Part shown: positions 22,135-32,174 of the stretch, piece after piece
Layout: every line of letters starts with the position of its first letter
Position numbering within the stretch: position 1 is the first letter of the stretch
Origin: Isoetes taiwanensis
Lineage: Eukaryota > Streptophyta > Lycopodiopsida > Isoetales > Isoetaceae
Assembly (NCBI GenBank): GCA_021234155.1
Contig: JAJEKV010000012.1
Coordinates: forward strand, 8,770,448-8,834,447
Direction: 5' to 3'
Length of the DNA stretch: 64,000 nt
The notes under the pieces: generated by a model
Told to the model about the DNA's origin: nothing
The model's database searches: none
What the model saw: the letters and a program-made list of their open reading frames with translations, nothing else
Made by a program: the position numbers and the translations under genes

Positions 22135-22322
22135 TGTTCTTGGAGACCAAGAGCAAAGCACTGGCCATGTTCCCAGTAGCACTAACTTGATAGGATCCTC
22201 AAACCTCGAAAAATGAGAAAATTTTTTCTCATTTTTGTAGTTTATGCTAAGCTAGTAACAGTTAAAATGAATAGAAACGTAAAAAGACTAAAATTGATGA
22301 GCCAACATCCAAAAAGTAGGGT

Positions 22323-22583
22323 GGTCTCACCGTCGTCAGCCGAGACGATTTCTAGATTCTAGAAATCGGGCCGGGCATAACGTCTTGAACATTCAACTTT
22401 TGACACCAAAAAGTTGTAAATTACAGTAAAATACCTTGATAATTCTAACTTTAAGCTAAGAATTAGTAGATTTAGCATGTTACATGTTAATTTAATAGTG
22501 GGCCCCACCATATCTCACCGCGTCGGCGCCAGGGCCGGGGTTTCTAGATTCTAGGAATCGGGCTGGGCGCAACGTGTGAGACC
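22323..22583. promoter_or_regulatory. Palindromic ~70-bp elements, upstream pair
   Basis: Copies at 22323-22390 and 22508-22583. Each has an outer arm of the 'gtctcac..cgtcg' type, an inner dyad 'tttctaga..tctagaaa', and a closing arm 'gggcgcaacgtgtgagac' (degenerate in the first copy). The same element recurs twice at 24213-24483. The pair lies 70-340 bp upstream of the TATA box of accessory module 1. Confidence 0.8.
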
Positions 22584-22657
22584 TTGCTTAATTAGGTGTT
22601 TTTAGGTGCTCTAGACAACCCAAAAAGGTAGTTTAAAAGTTGACCTAAAATTGGCCC

Positions 22658-22665
22658 TATAAATA
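22658..22665 (+). promoter_or_regulatory. TATA box of accessory module 1
   Basis: tataaata in 'ggccctataaatagaacc', about 107 nt before the start codon of the H3-mimic ORF and downstream of the palindrome pair. The same arrangement precedes module 2. Confidence 0.6.
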
Positions 22666-22767
22666 GAACCGGACCCCTCCCATTTTTCCTGTTCTTCCCT
22701 AGAACTTCGCTCGTGACTGTCAAGGCGATCTTCTGGCGCTTAGCTCCGATCGACAAACCGTAAGATG

Positions 22768-23295
22768 ATGGCCCGCACAAAGCAGACTGCAAGGAAGCCT
22801 AGCCGAAGCGGATCCTCCAGCGCCAGCGGCTCCGGCCTCTTTCACAGGATTCTTCGGGAACGCCTTCTCCACGGCGACGAATCTTCGTCGAGCGAGGAAG
22901 CAGGGTCGGACCGGAGCGACCACACAGAGCTCTTGGAGGATGACCGGCCAGATGTCATGAACCAGATCCTCGACGAAATTGCGCGGGAAGAGGAAAGAAG
23001 CGGGCAGCAGCAGGAGCAACACCAGGAGGACGCCAACCCACAGGAAGAGCAGAGGGAACAGGCGGACCCATCAACAGCCCAGGAGCAACCCCAGGCTGAG
23101 ATCCACCTGCAGGAGGAGCAGGGAAGAGAGGAGCAGCAGCCGCCGGAACTCACCCCGGAAGAAGAGGCCGACCTCGCGACGCCGGCCCACAAGCACGGGT
23201 TGCCAAGGAGAGCCACGGAGCAGAGGACAAAGAGTCGGAAGAAGACCCGACCACTACGCCAAATGGACCTAAGAAGAGGAGGGCCAAAGCCGTGA
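22768..23295 (+). CDS. Accessory protein 1 with histone H3 tail mimic at its N terminus
   Basis: Two ATGs are adjacent (22765 and 22768). The second has A at -3 and G at +4 and begins M-ARTKQTARK-PSRSG. After removal of Met, residues 1-9 equal histone H3 A1-K9, including R2, K4, R8 and K9. The rest is not a histone: Ser-rich linker, acidic stretch (DESSSSEEAGSD), a short helix (DVMNQILDEIAREEE), then a Glu/Gln-rich region to residue ~135. The frame closes at 23295. In another frame homologous-looking coding continues (basic KKRRAKAVKACKRKPVKVEA), then two related motifs, KEHNAYMARW (~23610) and QEYNTYMQRG (~23890), to ~23960; at least two frameshifts separate these. No known family. It lies between PBS and gag of a chromovirus and has its own TATA box and AATAAA. 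The H3 match is direct; a chromatin role is inference. Confidence 0.7.
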   Translation: MARTKQTARKPSRSGSSSASGSGLFHRILRERLLHGDESSSSEEAGSDRSDHTELLEDDRPDVMNQILDEIAREEERSGQQQEQHQEDANPQEEQREQADPSTAQEQPQAEIHLQEEQGREEQQPPELTPEEEADLATPAHKHGLPRRATEQRTKSRKKTRPLRQMDLRRGGPKP

Positions 23296-23964
23296 AGGCG
23301 TGCAAGAGGAAGCCGGTAAAGGTCGAAGCGAGCCGAAGGGTCGCCATCAACGAGCCGCCGGGAGGGGAGACCCCCCCACCACCGACGACTTCGGATGGAG
23401 ACTACGCGGTTTGGGCGCAGATGGGGCAAGCTCTTCAAAGCCCCCGGTCGTAGAGGAAGAGGTCCCGGCGCATGCCCCAAGAAGGGGAGGAGACTGGACA
23501 GCTAGCAAAGCCCCCACCGTTTCCAACGTGGGATAGAGTCAAAGCCCCGCCGCGGCAATCGGGAAGCATATGTGATAGACCCCTAAAGGTCTACCCGGAG
23601 AAGAGGATCAAGGAGCACAACGCTTATATGGCAAGGTGGGAGGCGTGCACAACGATATTACCGGGGAGCACCGGTGAGAACGATTGAAGGCGACACCGAA
23701 GCGAAGAGCCGCATTAATCAAGCCCCCTCCACCAAAGCCCAAGCCTCCCCCGAGCACCGTGGGAAGAAGCGGAGCAAGAGGAAGAAGGCGGAAGACAGGG
23801 GCACTCAAGGAGATCCGCCACTTCCGGAAGAGTTCTGGACTCCTCGATTCCCGAGCCCGTTCCAAATGCTTTGGTCCGCTGAAGTCATACAAGAATACAA
23901 CACGTACATGCAGCGTGGCGATGACGAGATGCTGCTATGTTTACAAGAGGCGGCGGGCGCATAG
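23296..23964 (+). pseudogene. Frame-shifted continuation of accessory protein 1
   Basis: Open segments in different frames carry on with Pro/Lys-rich and basic sequence and two similar motifs, KEHNAYMARW and QEYNTYMQRG, about 280 bp apart, suggesting an internally repeated module. Whether it belongs to one protein with 22768-23295 depends on whether the indels are real. No known domain is recognised. Confidence 0.4.
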
Positions 23965-24121
23965 TAAAGCATTTTGAAGATTCAACGGCACACCACGGTG
24001 CGCGAGAGGGTTACCCTCATGAGGCGGGATATATGTATCTTGCCGGGCACATCAAGGGTGAACGACCTTGAGTTTTGTAAATAAGCGGGAAATTTTGTTA
24101 ATATAAAGAAAATTTTGTGTA

Positions 24122-24127
24122 AATAAA
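24122..24127 (+). terminator. Polyadenylation signal of accessory module 1
   Basis: aataaa within 'tgtaaataaagtgtc', about 160 bp after the last coding-like segment and before the second palindrome pair. It lies in a T- and A-rich stretch as in plant 3' ends. Confidence 0.4.
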
Positions 24128-24212
24128 GTGTCAAACCTTGTTTAAATAGGTCAAGATATCGATCCCTAGCTTTTGTTTTAATTAAATTAGAGTTTTGAGC
24201 AAAATTGAGACG

Positions 24213-24483
24213 ATGTCTCACACGTCGCGCCAGGACAGATTTCTACATTTTAGAAATCGGGCTGGGCGCAACGTGTGAGACCATGCCCAAAAATGCCCAA
24301 AACAGCTCCAAATCGACCAAGTAAGGGGTCAATTCTGCCTAACTCGATGAGTTTAGTGGAATTACAGCCTTAGATCACCTAAATTGAGTAATCCTAGCCC
24401 AATTAGGGACCCATGTCTCACTACGTCGCCGCCGGGACGATTTCTACATTTTAGAAATCGGGCTGGGCGCAACGTGTGAGACC
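24213..24483. promoter_or_regulatory. Palindromic ~70-bp elements, downstream pair
   Basis: Copies at 24213-24282 and 24413-24483, the best preserved of the four. The outer arms, gtctcacacgtcgcgcc-like and gggcgcaacgtgtgagac, can pair around an inner dyad 'gatttctacattttagaaatc'. Spacing is 200 bp, against 185 bp in the upstream pair. The pair precedes the TATA box of module 2 by about 180-450 bp. Confidence 0.8.
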
Positions 24484-24660
24484 TCGTACCATTTCTTCAC
24501 CAAATGATCTCCAAGTTGTACAATAGGTTTAGTAGTTGTCCTTAGCATGCTCAAACCCTAGAAATAGTCTTCAAACTTGCAATTGCATCCCTTAATAGGT
24601 CAGAATTGCCTAATTTCAGTAAATTCTAGGCCACCCAAAATTAGGGTTTCCCCTTTTTTC

Positions 24661-24668
24661 TATAAATA
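24661..24668 (+). promoter_or_regulatory. TATA box of accessory module 2
   Basis: tataaata in 'ttttttctataaataagtcccc'. A leader with 'gggcgatctttc' follows, resembling 'aggcgatcttct' in the module 1 leader, so the two modules appear to be ancient duplicates. Confidence 0.55.
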
Positions 24669-24780
24669 AGTCCCCATTTCTCAATTGGCACCCCGCAAAT
24701 TTGCTCCCCCTTTGCTTAGGGCGATCTTTCAGCCCTCCAGGCTTACGCATCCGTTTGATACTCCCTTCTTTGCTAGACCA

Positions 24781-26047
24781 ATGGCTCTTCTGCTGATTTC
24801 GGGCGATGGTACGGTAGCCGAAGGCCCATCTTCGGGCGGATGTCAACGACATCTTCCAAGTCTTTGTGAAAGAAATCGACATCCAAGCTACGCTGAATGC
24901 AACCCCAGCATATAGGCAGGTGCTAGCAGAATTTCAGGCTAGGGTAGGACCCTCCCTTGTTCAAGTCCCCCCTTGCATAGGATACTTCGTTCCCCGCCCA
25001 TCTCTTCAAGCAGCCTTGGGCGATGTCCCCAACATCGCCAAGTACTTGACTAACAAGGCGCCAAAGGCTACGACTACATGGTCCCGACGATAACAGGACC
25101 AAGTACTTCTTACACCGCCGCCCCTAGCCATCTTCTTATCCCACCGCTAGCGAACCCGGATGGGGGCAACCTCTATCCCTCCGATGGAGGTAGACCCTAT
25201 AGCAAAGCAAGAGGAAGAGCGGATCTTTGTTGCGGTATCAACAGAGGAGCAGGGAAGCAAGAGAGGATGAAGAGGAGTCGGACGGCGAAGGATACGGAGC
25301 TCGACTCGGGGCGAAGAACGGCGCCAAGGAGAGCAGGAGCTGATCAACCCGGAAAGGCAGGCGGGGGGCATCGAAGTCGCTCCCCACTCACTCGGGCTAG
25401 GCATCACAAGCCTAGCCCGATCATCATTAACGGAGAGGAGTATCTACTCCTCACCGACATCCAACCTTCCAATGCGGGGAAAGGGAGCTCAGTTGGACGA
25501 ATCGCTCCACCAATCAGCGGCAAACCGACATGGACGACTTCATCGCCGGGGAGCCTCGCACTTTCTGGCGCAAGTGAGAGAGGCCGACACCTACTACTGG
25601 GGAGACGACCTCCGATATCCGTGCCTACAAAGAAAGATAAGGCAAATGATGGACGAAAGCTGAGCCGCCAACAGGGAGGAGTTCCTCGCCCTCCAAGAGC
25701 AGATGGGGATCCGGTGGGAAGACCACGAGCATCCTAATGCCGAAGTCCTCCGATATCACCCCGCCAAAAGGAGAAAGGAATCGACCTCGTGAGGCTCGAC
25801 CGCGACAATGGAAGACTACAGGAGTCGACTGAAATTGAGGTCGACGAGTACGCCAAAGCAACACAGCCGAGGCCAAACAAGCGGAGAAGCTTCGGCGACA
25901 CACAACGACAGGTCGCTCAGGTACTACTTGCCGCTACTGCTGATGGATGGGAGAATAGCGGTAATTCACCGCAAGTTCAGTCCCAGAGGCGAAGAAGGAG
26001 TGTTCATGCTGATTGCACTCTCGTGCTTGGCGGGCATGCTCGAATAG
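24781..26047 (+). pseudogene. Accessory module 2, uncharacterised coding region
   Basis: Coding potential is spread over frames: MALLLISGDG at 24781, KEIDIQATLNATPAYRQVLA at ~24870, a Ser/Arg-rich middle (25080-25740), and a hydrophobic end YYLPLLLMDGRIAVIHRKF then SCLAGMLE, stopping at 26047. No family is recognised. Its promoter-like upstream region and leader resemble those of module 1, but it lacks an H3-like start. It may be a separate gag-like or host-derived protein. The many frame breaks prevent a reliable product. Confidence 0.4.
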
Positions 26048-26500
26048 CAACAAATGTCGACTATCTTTGTCTTTAGTCAAGAGGGCAATGGCACTTGACC
26101 TCTTCGACTTCGCCATACCCCAACGTCGACGCCAGATTAGATTATGGCTGATCGGCCCCTTACATCCAATCGCGGGGTAGAAGACCTAGTGAGGGGGGCC
26201 ATACGGGGAGGCTCGTCGGCAAGCATCATCGTGAACTTGGGTCACTTTCGGTAGGGACGGCCCAAGTTAAGAAGTTTCTTGAAGACAACCCGTCTTACCG
26301 GCGATTTCAAGATTAGTTAAACTCTTGATTCCGGAGACTTTTTGTATCTGAAATATTATATGATATATGAATATAAATCCTATTGCACTTTAAATGCTTT
26401 GTTGATGTATTTTTTGCCCACAACTATACCAACAAACATAAATAATGCAAGAGAACAAATGAAACTAATCATATAGCCATGAATTGCTTGTGAATGCAAC
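26048..26500. other. Spacer between accessory module 2 and gag
   Basis: Initially GC-rich, then AT-rich (26340-26460, 'tatatgatatatgaatataaatcc'), consistent with the 3' end of a transcription unit. No gene is seen. Confidence 0.4.
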
Positions 26501-27770
26501 TAGAGGCCTAAACGCTAGGGGAACGACAAACTGCGAGATCTTATAGAAGAGCAAACCCCACCTGCACCACCCCCGCAAGGAATCTATTTGAAGATATGGA
26601 ACCCATGACCCCAGAGGGAGGAGATAGCCCGATGAGGACGGACTGGAGCAGATAAAGGCATTACCGTCCGCCGCCAGCGAGAGTGGGTTCGGTGGGCAAT
26701 GCTCGGTTGCCGCAAGCATCAACTTCGGGCGGGCGGAAGAGACAAGAAGAGGAGCAAGAGAAGGAGATCCTCCAGCCCTAATCTTCCCCGACTCAAGTTC
26801 GAACTTCGGACTCAGACTCAGGAAGAGGAAGAACGGGCTCGAGAACGAAACAGATGGAAGGCGTGAGGAATACCCCGGAGGGACGACAAAGAGATACCAG
26901 GGCCTCGACTACTACCGAAGAAGGTAGATTCCGCCTTTGGGGCAATGTATGGAAGGCCCGAATCGGAACAGTTCTCGGGGAGAACAGTGTCGATTGGAAG
27001 GCAGAGGCATGGCTGGGCGAAATGAGCGAGTACCTTGAAATGCTTATGGCATGAAGGATAAGGTCAAAGGCGAGTTGCAAACAGCCAACTTGAAAGGAGC
27101 CACGGATTTGGTGGAAGGGTTATGCAAAGGCACATGGCTTAAGCAGGGGATGCTTGTAAGTTCGAAAAGTTTGCTAAAGCCTTCAAAGCGCCATTACGTT
27201 CGAGGGAACATAAGTCCAAATGATGCGCCAGCGGTTTCTGAGGTTGCGGCAAGGCAATAAATCGATCCGTAAATATCTGAGAGGAATTCATGAGGCTAAG
27301 GTCAGACGCGTGCGAAGTTGGGAGAGAAGCATGCAAGAGAAAGCTATATTGAGGGGTGAATGAGGAGATCCCAGCAAGCTTGTGAGGGCAATAAACCCTA
27401 GGGCCCGATGCTCGAAGCGGAATCCAAGGCTATAAGCTTGCGGGTCGGGACCTCGGAATAGCGGCGAAACAAAGAAGTACTTCCGGGATAAAGGCAAGGC
27501 GACGAGAAGCTATAGCCCTGTGGCAGCCACCCAGTCCGGCTAGAGCCCCATATGGGGGAACCAGGGGAAACAAAGCGGGGAGAAGAAGCGGTGTCCTTCA
27601 AGGACAAGCGGGGGGTCAAACTACTCCAAAGCGGTCGATCCTTTTGCGAGCAATGCCCAAGGAAAAGAGGCAGGGAGTGCATAGAAAAGCGCTTGTGCTG
27701 CCAGTGCTTCCAGCCAGGCCATAGGACAACAAACGCCCCCCTACGTCATGAGTGCAGCGGCTAGCGGAGT
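26501..27770 (+). pseudogene. Chromovirus gag, frame-shifted
   Basis: A Retrotrans_gag pattern is recognisable around 26930-27330: a Trp-containing helix region (WKAEAWLGEMSEYLEML), then in another frame FLRLRQGNKSIRKYL, typical of Ty3/gypsy capsid (LRQGN.S..EY). A single zinc knuckle at ~27690-27735 reads RLCCQCFQPGHRTTN, with the final Cys lost through a frame problem. It encodes the particle shell and RNA-binding protein. Confidence 0.65.
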
Positions 27771-27889
27771 TGGGAGATTGGGGCCGACTGTCGGACGACG
27801 ACCGGCGAAGAGGCCCGCGACTACATTCAGGGTGAGTGTCATATCTTTGCCGCAATAGATCTGAGCAAGCAGAGAGCCAAGATAAGGTA

Positions 27890-28020
27890 ATTTCCACAAT
27901 AGGGAAGGCCAAGGCCAAGTCCTTCATAGTCTTGATAGACTCGAGAAGTAGCCATAACTTTGCATCCCCGAATGGTTCGGATGTTGAAGTTGAAGCCGCT
28001 AAAGTCAAAGCCAAGACCCG
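27890..28020 (+). pseudogene. Chromovirus aspartic protease
   Basis: FIVLIDSRSSHNFASP at ~27922-27969 matches the IDSGSSHNF active-site box of Ty3/gypsy protease, with Gly replaced by Arg. It processes the Gag-Pol polyprotein. The remaining protease strands are out of frame downstream (~28040-28200). Confidence 0.7.
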
Positions 28021-28559
28021 TTGTTTTAGCAAGTGGTGCGATAAAGGCGACGGCGGGCAAGAGAATTAACCGACATCGACTTGCCGGGCATTAATATCCG
28101 GATGGGGGCGAAGTAATGGGCATTGGCAAGTATGACTTGATCATAGGAATGGAGTACCTTGGGCCAAGCGAGGGGCCATTATCGGCGTGGAAAGCGGAAG
28201 GTGACCTTCCCAACGCCCGGCAAGATCATTGAGATAGCAGGTAAGGAAGTTGTTCCCATCATGCGGTGTATGTCTTCTAAACGGTACTGCTCAAGTGCAT
28301 CAAGAGTGAGCAAGTGGCATACATCTTCAAGCTTGAGATTAGTGAGCGAATCGGAAGGAAGCAAAGAAGACAAGGTGCTTTCGATGTTGCCGAAGCAAGT
28401 AGCTAAGGCGATCACGGAGTTCCATGATCTCTTTCGGATGAGATCAAGCAGCTCCCTCCATATAGGGGAGTTGAGTGCGAGATTGCACTCGAACCGGGAA
28501 CAAAGCCAACGAGCAAGGCTCCATATAGAATGACAACGCCAGGAGTTGCCGGAGCTAAA

Positions 28560-29160
28560 GAAGCGATTCTGCGAGGAGCTCTTTGGACCTAGGTTTCATT
28601 AGACCTAGTGTGTCGCCATTTGGGCGCCCATTCTCTTCGTTAAGAAGAAGGATGGCGATTTAAGGATGTGCATAGACTATAGGCGGTTGAACAAGCACAC
28701 CATTAAGAACAAGTATGCTTCCAAGATCGGGCGACTTGATGGATCAGCTCAAAGGGGCAAAGATCTTCTCCAAAATCGACTTAAGGTCGGGTTATCATCG
28801 GATCGGGATAAAGGAAGAAGATATCCATAAGACCGCCTTGAGCGGTATGGGCACTCTGAGTTCACGGTAATGCCTTTCGGCTTATCGAATGCCCCCGCAA
28901 CGTTCATGAGGCTCATGAACGACATCTTCGGGAGTTTTAGACACCTTTGTGATTGTTTTCTTTGATGACATTTTGGTGTATAGCAGATCCCTTGAAGAGC
29001 ACGCATAAACACTTGAGAAGAGTGCCGGAGAAGTTGAAGAGGCACCGGTTATGCGCCAAGTTGTCGGCGCCACTTCGCCAAATGAGAAGGTGGAGTATCT
29101 AGGTCATGTGATCTCAAAGAAGGCATCTCGACGGATCCCCGCAAAAGATTGAAGCCGCCA
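28560..29160 (+). pseudogene. Chromovirus reverse transcriptase
   Basis: Motifs in order, in shifting frames: fingers [20 protein letters not shown] then [12 protein letters not shown] (~28622-28715), [15 protein letters not shown] (~28757-28802), [13 protein letters not shown] (~28870-28908) and the catalytic FFDDILVYS (~28958-28985), then YLGHVISK near 29098. All match Ty3/gypsy RT. Small indels break the frame about every 100-200 bp. Confidence 0.8.
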
Positions 29161-29438
29161 TTCGGCCCTTCCCACCAAGAATGTGCATGAAGTCGAAGTT
29201 TCCTCGGCCTAGCAGTATACTACAGAAGTTCAGAAAGAACTTTGCCAAGATAGCAGCCCCGGCTAATGTGACTTGACGCGGCGAGAAAGTGAAAGATTGG
29301 GCGAGCATTGGCACAAGAAAGCCCAAAGCTGTGGTTTGAATTGTTGAAGGAAGCTTTAACAACAGCCCCAGGGCTTTAACCCTCACGGACCGGAGAAAGA
29401 TAAGCTTGTAGCAACAGTCTGCGAGTAAGATAGCTACA

Positions 29439-29760
29439 GTGCGGCTTATGCAAGAAGAGCGCGTGGTAGCGTATGATTCCAGGAAGATGAACGACGCCGA
29501 AACGCGCTACCCCACGCACGATCAGGAATTGCTTGCGGTTGTCAGGGCATTAAGAATTTGGAGGCACTACCTTTTGGGAAGGAAGTTCCAGTTGGATCTG
29601 CACCACCGAGCCTCCAATATGTATTCACGCAACCACACCTCAACTTGAGGCAGAGAAGGTGGATGGAGTTCCTTGAAGAGTACGACTTTGATATAGTCTA
29701 CAAGCCAGGGAAGCTCAATGTGGTAGCGGACGCGCTTTCAAGGCATCCCCTGACAACTAG
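29439..29760 (+). pseudogene. Chromovirus RNase H and tether
   Basis: [20 protein letters not shown] then [17 protein letters not shown] is the RNase H-like domain that follows RT in gypsy elements. After a frame change, WMEFLEEYDFDIVYKPGKLN then VVADALSRHP is the conserved end. It degrades the RNA strand during cDNA synthesis. Confidence 0.8.
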
Positions 29761-29946
29761 AGTACATTGCAATGCAATTTCGACGCTCTCCAGCGACTTT
29801 GGTAAGAGGATTGAAGAGTCCTTGCCAACGGATGTGGATTTCAGGGAAGTATGGACAAGCCTTTCTAGGGAGGCTAGAAATGATAAAGAGCGGAGGCCTT
29901 CAAGCATTATAAGAAGGAAGGCAACCTGTTATACCATAAGAACAAG

Positions 29947-30640
29947 TTGTGCGTGCCAATCATCGGTGTAAGGAAGTTGATCCTCCATGACACGCACAAC
30001 AGCCCAATAGCTGGCCATGCGGGATTCATGAAAACATATTTCAAGGTGCGCAGCAGCTATTATTGGCCAGGAATGAAGAAGCAAATAGCTCGCTACATCA
30101 AGGAATGTCAGCTATGCCAGCAGACAAAGGCGGAGCACTTAATTCCGAGGAGCATTAGAGCCATTAAGCGGTGCCAAACGCTAAGTGGGAGGTAATCGGC
30201 ATGGATTTCATCACAGGACTCCCAAAAACGACAAGAGGGAAGGATGCCTTGATGGTAGTGGTCAACAAGTTGTCTAAGATGGCACATTTTGTGCCTTGCG
30301 GGACCACGATATACTGACTATGGATACAAACAAAGCTCTTCACCAAAGAGATCTTCAGGCTTCATGGCATGCCAAGGGAGATCATCTCCGACAGGGATCC
30401 GAAGTTCATGAGCGCCTTTTGGCAAGACCTCTTCGCGACAATTCAGACGAAGCTATCCATGAGCACGGCATACCATCCTCAGACGGATGGCCAGACGGAG
30501 CGGACCAACAGGATTTTAGAGGACATGCTACGAAACTATGTCTGGAATAAGCAAAGTATGTGGGAAGAATTTATTCACTTGGTGGAGTTTGCATACAATA
30601 GCACCAAGCAGGAATCATCCCAAATGTCGCCGGATTTATG
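29947..30640 (+). pseudogene. Chromovirus integrase (zinc and catalytic core)
   Basis: The HHCC zinc region is at 29975-30135: H-x3-H in LHDTHNSPIAGHAGF, then YYWPGMKKQIARYIKECQLC. The core follows with WEVIGMDFITGLPKT (first D), REIISDRDPKFMSAFW (second D) and HPQTDGQTERTNR (E), completing D,D-35-E. A frameshift lies near 30180 and another near 30300. It inserts the cDNA into chromosomal DNA. Confidence 0.85.
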
Positions 30641-30858
30641 ATCAATTACGGCTATCGATTACCTAACTCGGACACTTGGCACAACCCCGTGTCAAAAGTG
30701 GAAGTTTCGCGGCAGATGTTGGCCGATATCGCGGCAGCTTGTGGAAGAAGTTCGAGGTTATCTCGCTAGCAACAAGAAGTCGTCGAAGAGCATCGTAGAC
30801 AAGCATCGAACGAAGAAGAGAGTTCAAAGTTGGAGATGATGTTTGGCTCAAGATCAAG

Positions 30859-31310
30859 GTGAAGCAGGCGAAGCTCAGGATCGGGAATTGCAAGAAGCTT
30901 GCTCCAAGGTGGGCTGGACCTTTCAGAATAGTCAAGAGAGTAGGTAATCAATCCTACAAGCTAGATTTGCCAGCACACCTAAAGATTCATAAGGTCTTCC
31001 ACGTGAGTTTGTTGAAGAAGCATACTCCAAATCCAGACGAAGTCTTGGATTCGCCAACGTTGTTGGAAATGACGGAGGAGCAGCTGGAGATAGTTCCAGA
31101 ATTGATTCTTGATAAAGCTTTCAAGAAAACGAGGAGATCAGAATTCCTCCAGTATTTGGTCAAGTGGAAACACTTACCGCTGGAAGATCTTGGCGTGGGT
31201 ACTTAAGAAAGATTTAGTAAAAGCAAAGATCCACAGTTTATGGAGCAATGGGACGGCAAGGTCATCTCCGAAGAAATCGGCTCAGGCATGTCGATTTGTG
31301 TAGGTTAATT
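30859..31310 (+). pseudogene. Integrase C-terminal region with chromodomain
   Basis: The frame 30859-31206 holds the GPY/F-like module (LAPRWAGPFRIVKRVGNQSY then KLDLPAHLKIHKVFHVSLLK) and a chromodomain (VPELILDKAFKKTRRSEFLQ then YLVKWKHLPLED). The typical W-E end is replaced by a frameshift to a stop at 31206. The next frame continues DPQFMEQWDGKVISEE to ~31304. Chromodomains of chromoviruses are known to bind H3 methylated at K9 and to guide integration to heterochromatin. Here the partner could also be the element's own H3-like peptide. Confidence 0.8.
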
Positions 31311-32160
31311 CTGGTGTAGTTAAGATTAATCTACGCATGCCACCTATGCTTAGTATGGGTCGCATGCGTTGTTACCGATGATGGGACCACTACGGTGATC
31401 TCTAGGGCGTGGTGTAATGTCAATGTAGGCATGACCGCGTTTCCGCTTGGGCGAGTGGAAGGTAGATTAGAAAGTCTACTTCTGTTCCACGGAAGTAGAC
31501 GACCTCGAGAGAAAGGAGGTCATGAAGGAATGCATTGATAGGGAAAGCACCTTTAGCCCCATATATGCTTTGATAGGAGGAATCTATCCTTCACGCCCCC
31601 ACGCGAGAAGGATATCCTCCACGCTGGGCAACTAGAGGTGTAGGCATGAGCGGCATATAGGCATATAGGCGCTGTCTCCGCGGCCATAATGGAAGATTCA
31701 CCCTCTTCCTACGCCGGGAGATTAGCCATGCATCCATGTAGATAGGTGGGGTGGTCACCATATAACCAAAAATTTTATTAATAATTAAATGGTACTAACG
31801 TAGTGTCGACCTGCAGGCCAATAGAGCGCGCCGGAGGGCAAGGAGGTCGAGCTACGAAGACTTGCAACACAAATTTTGTTGGAATGTGTTGCAAGGAATG
31901 AAGAATACCTCGGACGTAATTTTAAAATTTTGATAAACTTAATCGTAATGTTAAGTGAATTTTGAAGTAATCTGTTTAGTAATGTTGTGAATTGATAAGT
32001 TATTTCATAATATAATGATGTGATAATGTCATAAAAATATTACCTTAAGGTAATTTTAATAAATGTGTAGGAATTATAGTAGTAATCGTATGTATCAGGT
32101 TGATTGCAGGGTACGATGATCCCAAGGTGGGGAGACCCGATGTTTGCGACAACATCATTT
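31310..32160. other. 3' untranslated region of the chromovirus
   Basis: No coding domain is seen. A 9-bp hairpin, gtctacttc/gaagtagac around a 9-nt loop, lies at 31474-31500. The last ~250 bp are AT-rich. Confidence 0.55.
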
Positions 32161-32174
32161 CAAGGTGGGGAGAA
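32161..32174 (+). other. Polypurine tract
   Basis: aaggtggggagaa immediately before the 3' LTR TGTGACGTT. This is the usual plus-strand primer position. Confidence 0.8.

Noticed and set aside
22765-22800. Possibility that the ORF is a genuine histone H3 or CENH3 gene
   Set aside because: Only the first nine residues match; no STGGKAPRK continuation and no histone fold follow, and CENH3 tails differ at these positions.
22842-23480. 212-codon minus-strand frame opposite the H3-mimic ORF
   Set aside because: Ser/Arg/Cys-rich antisense shadow of the Gln/Glu-rich plus-strand ORF; no domain and no start context.
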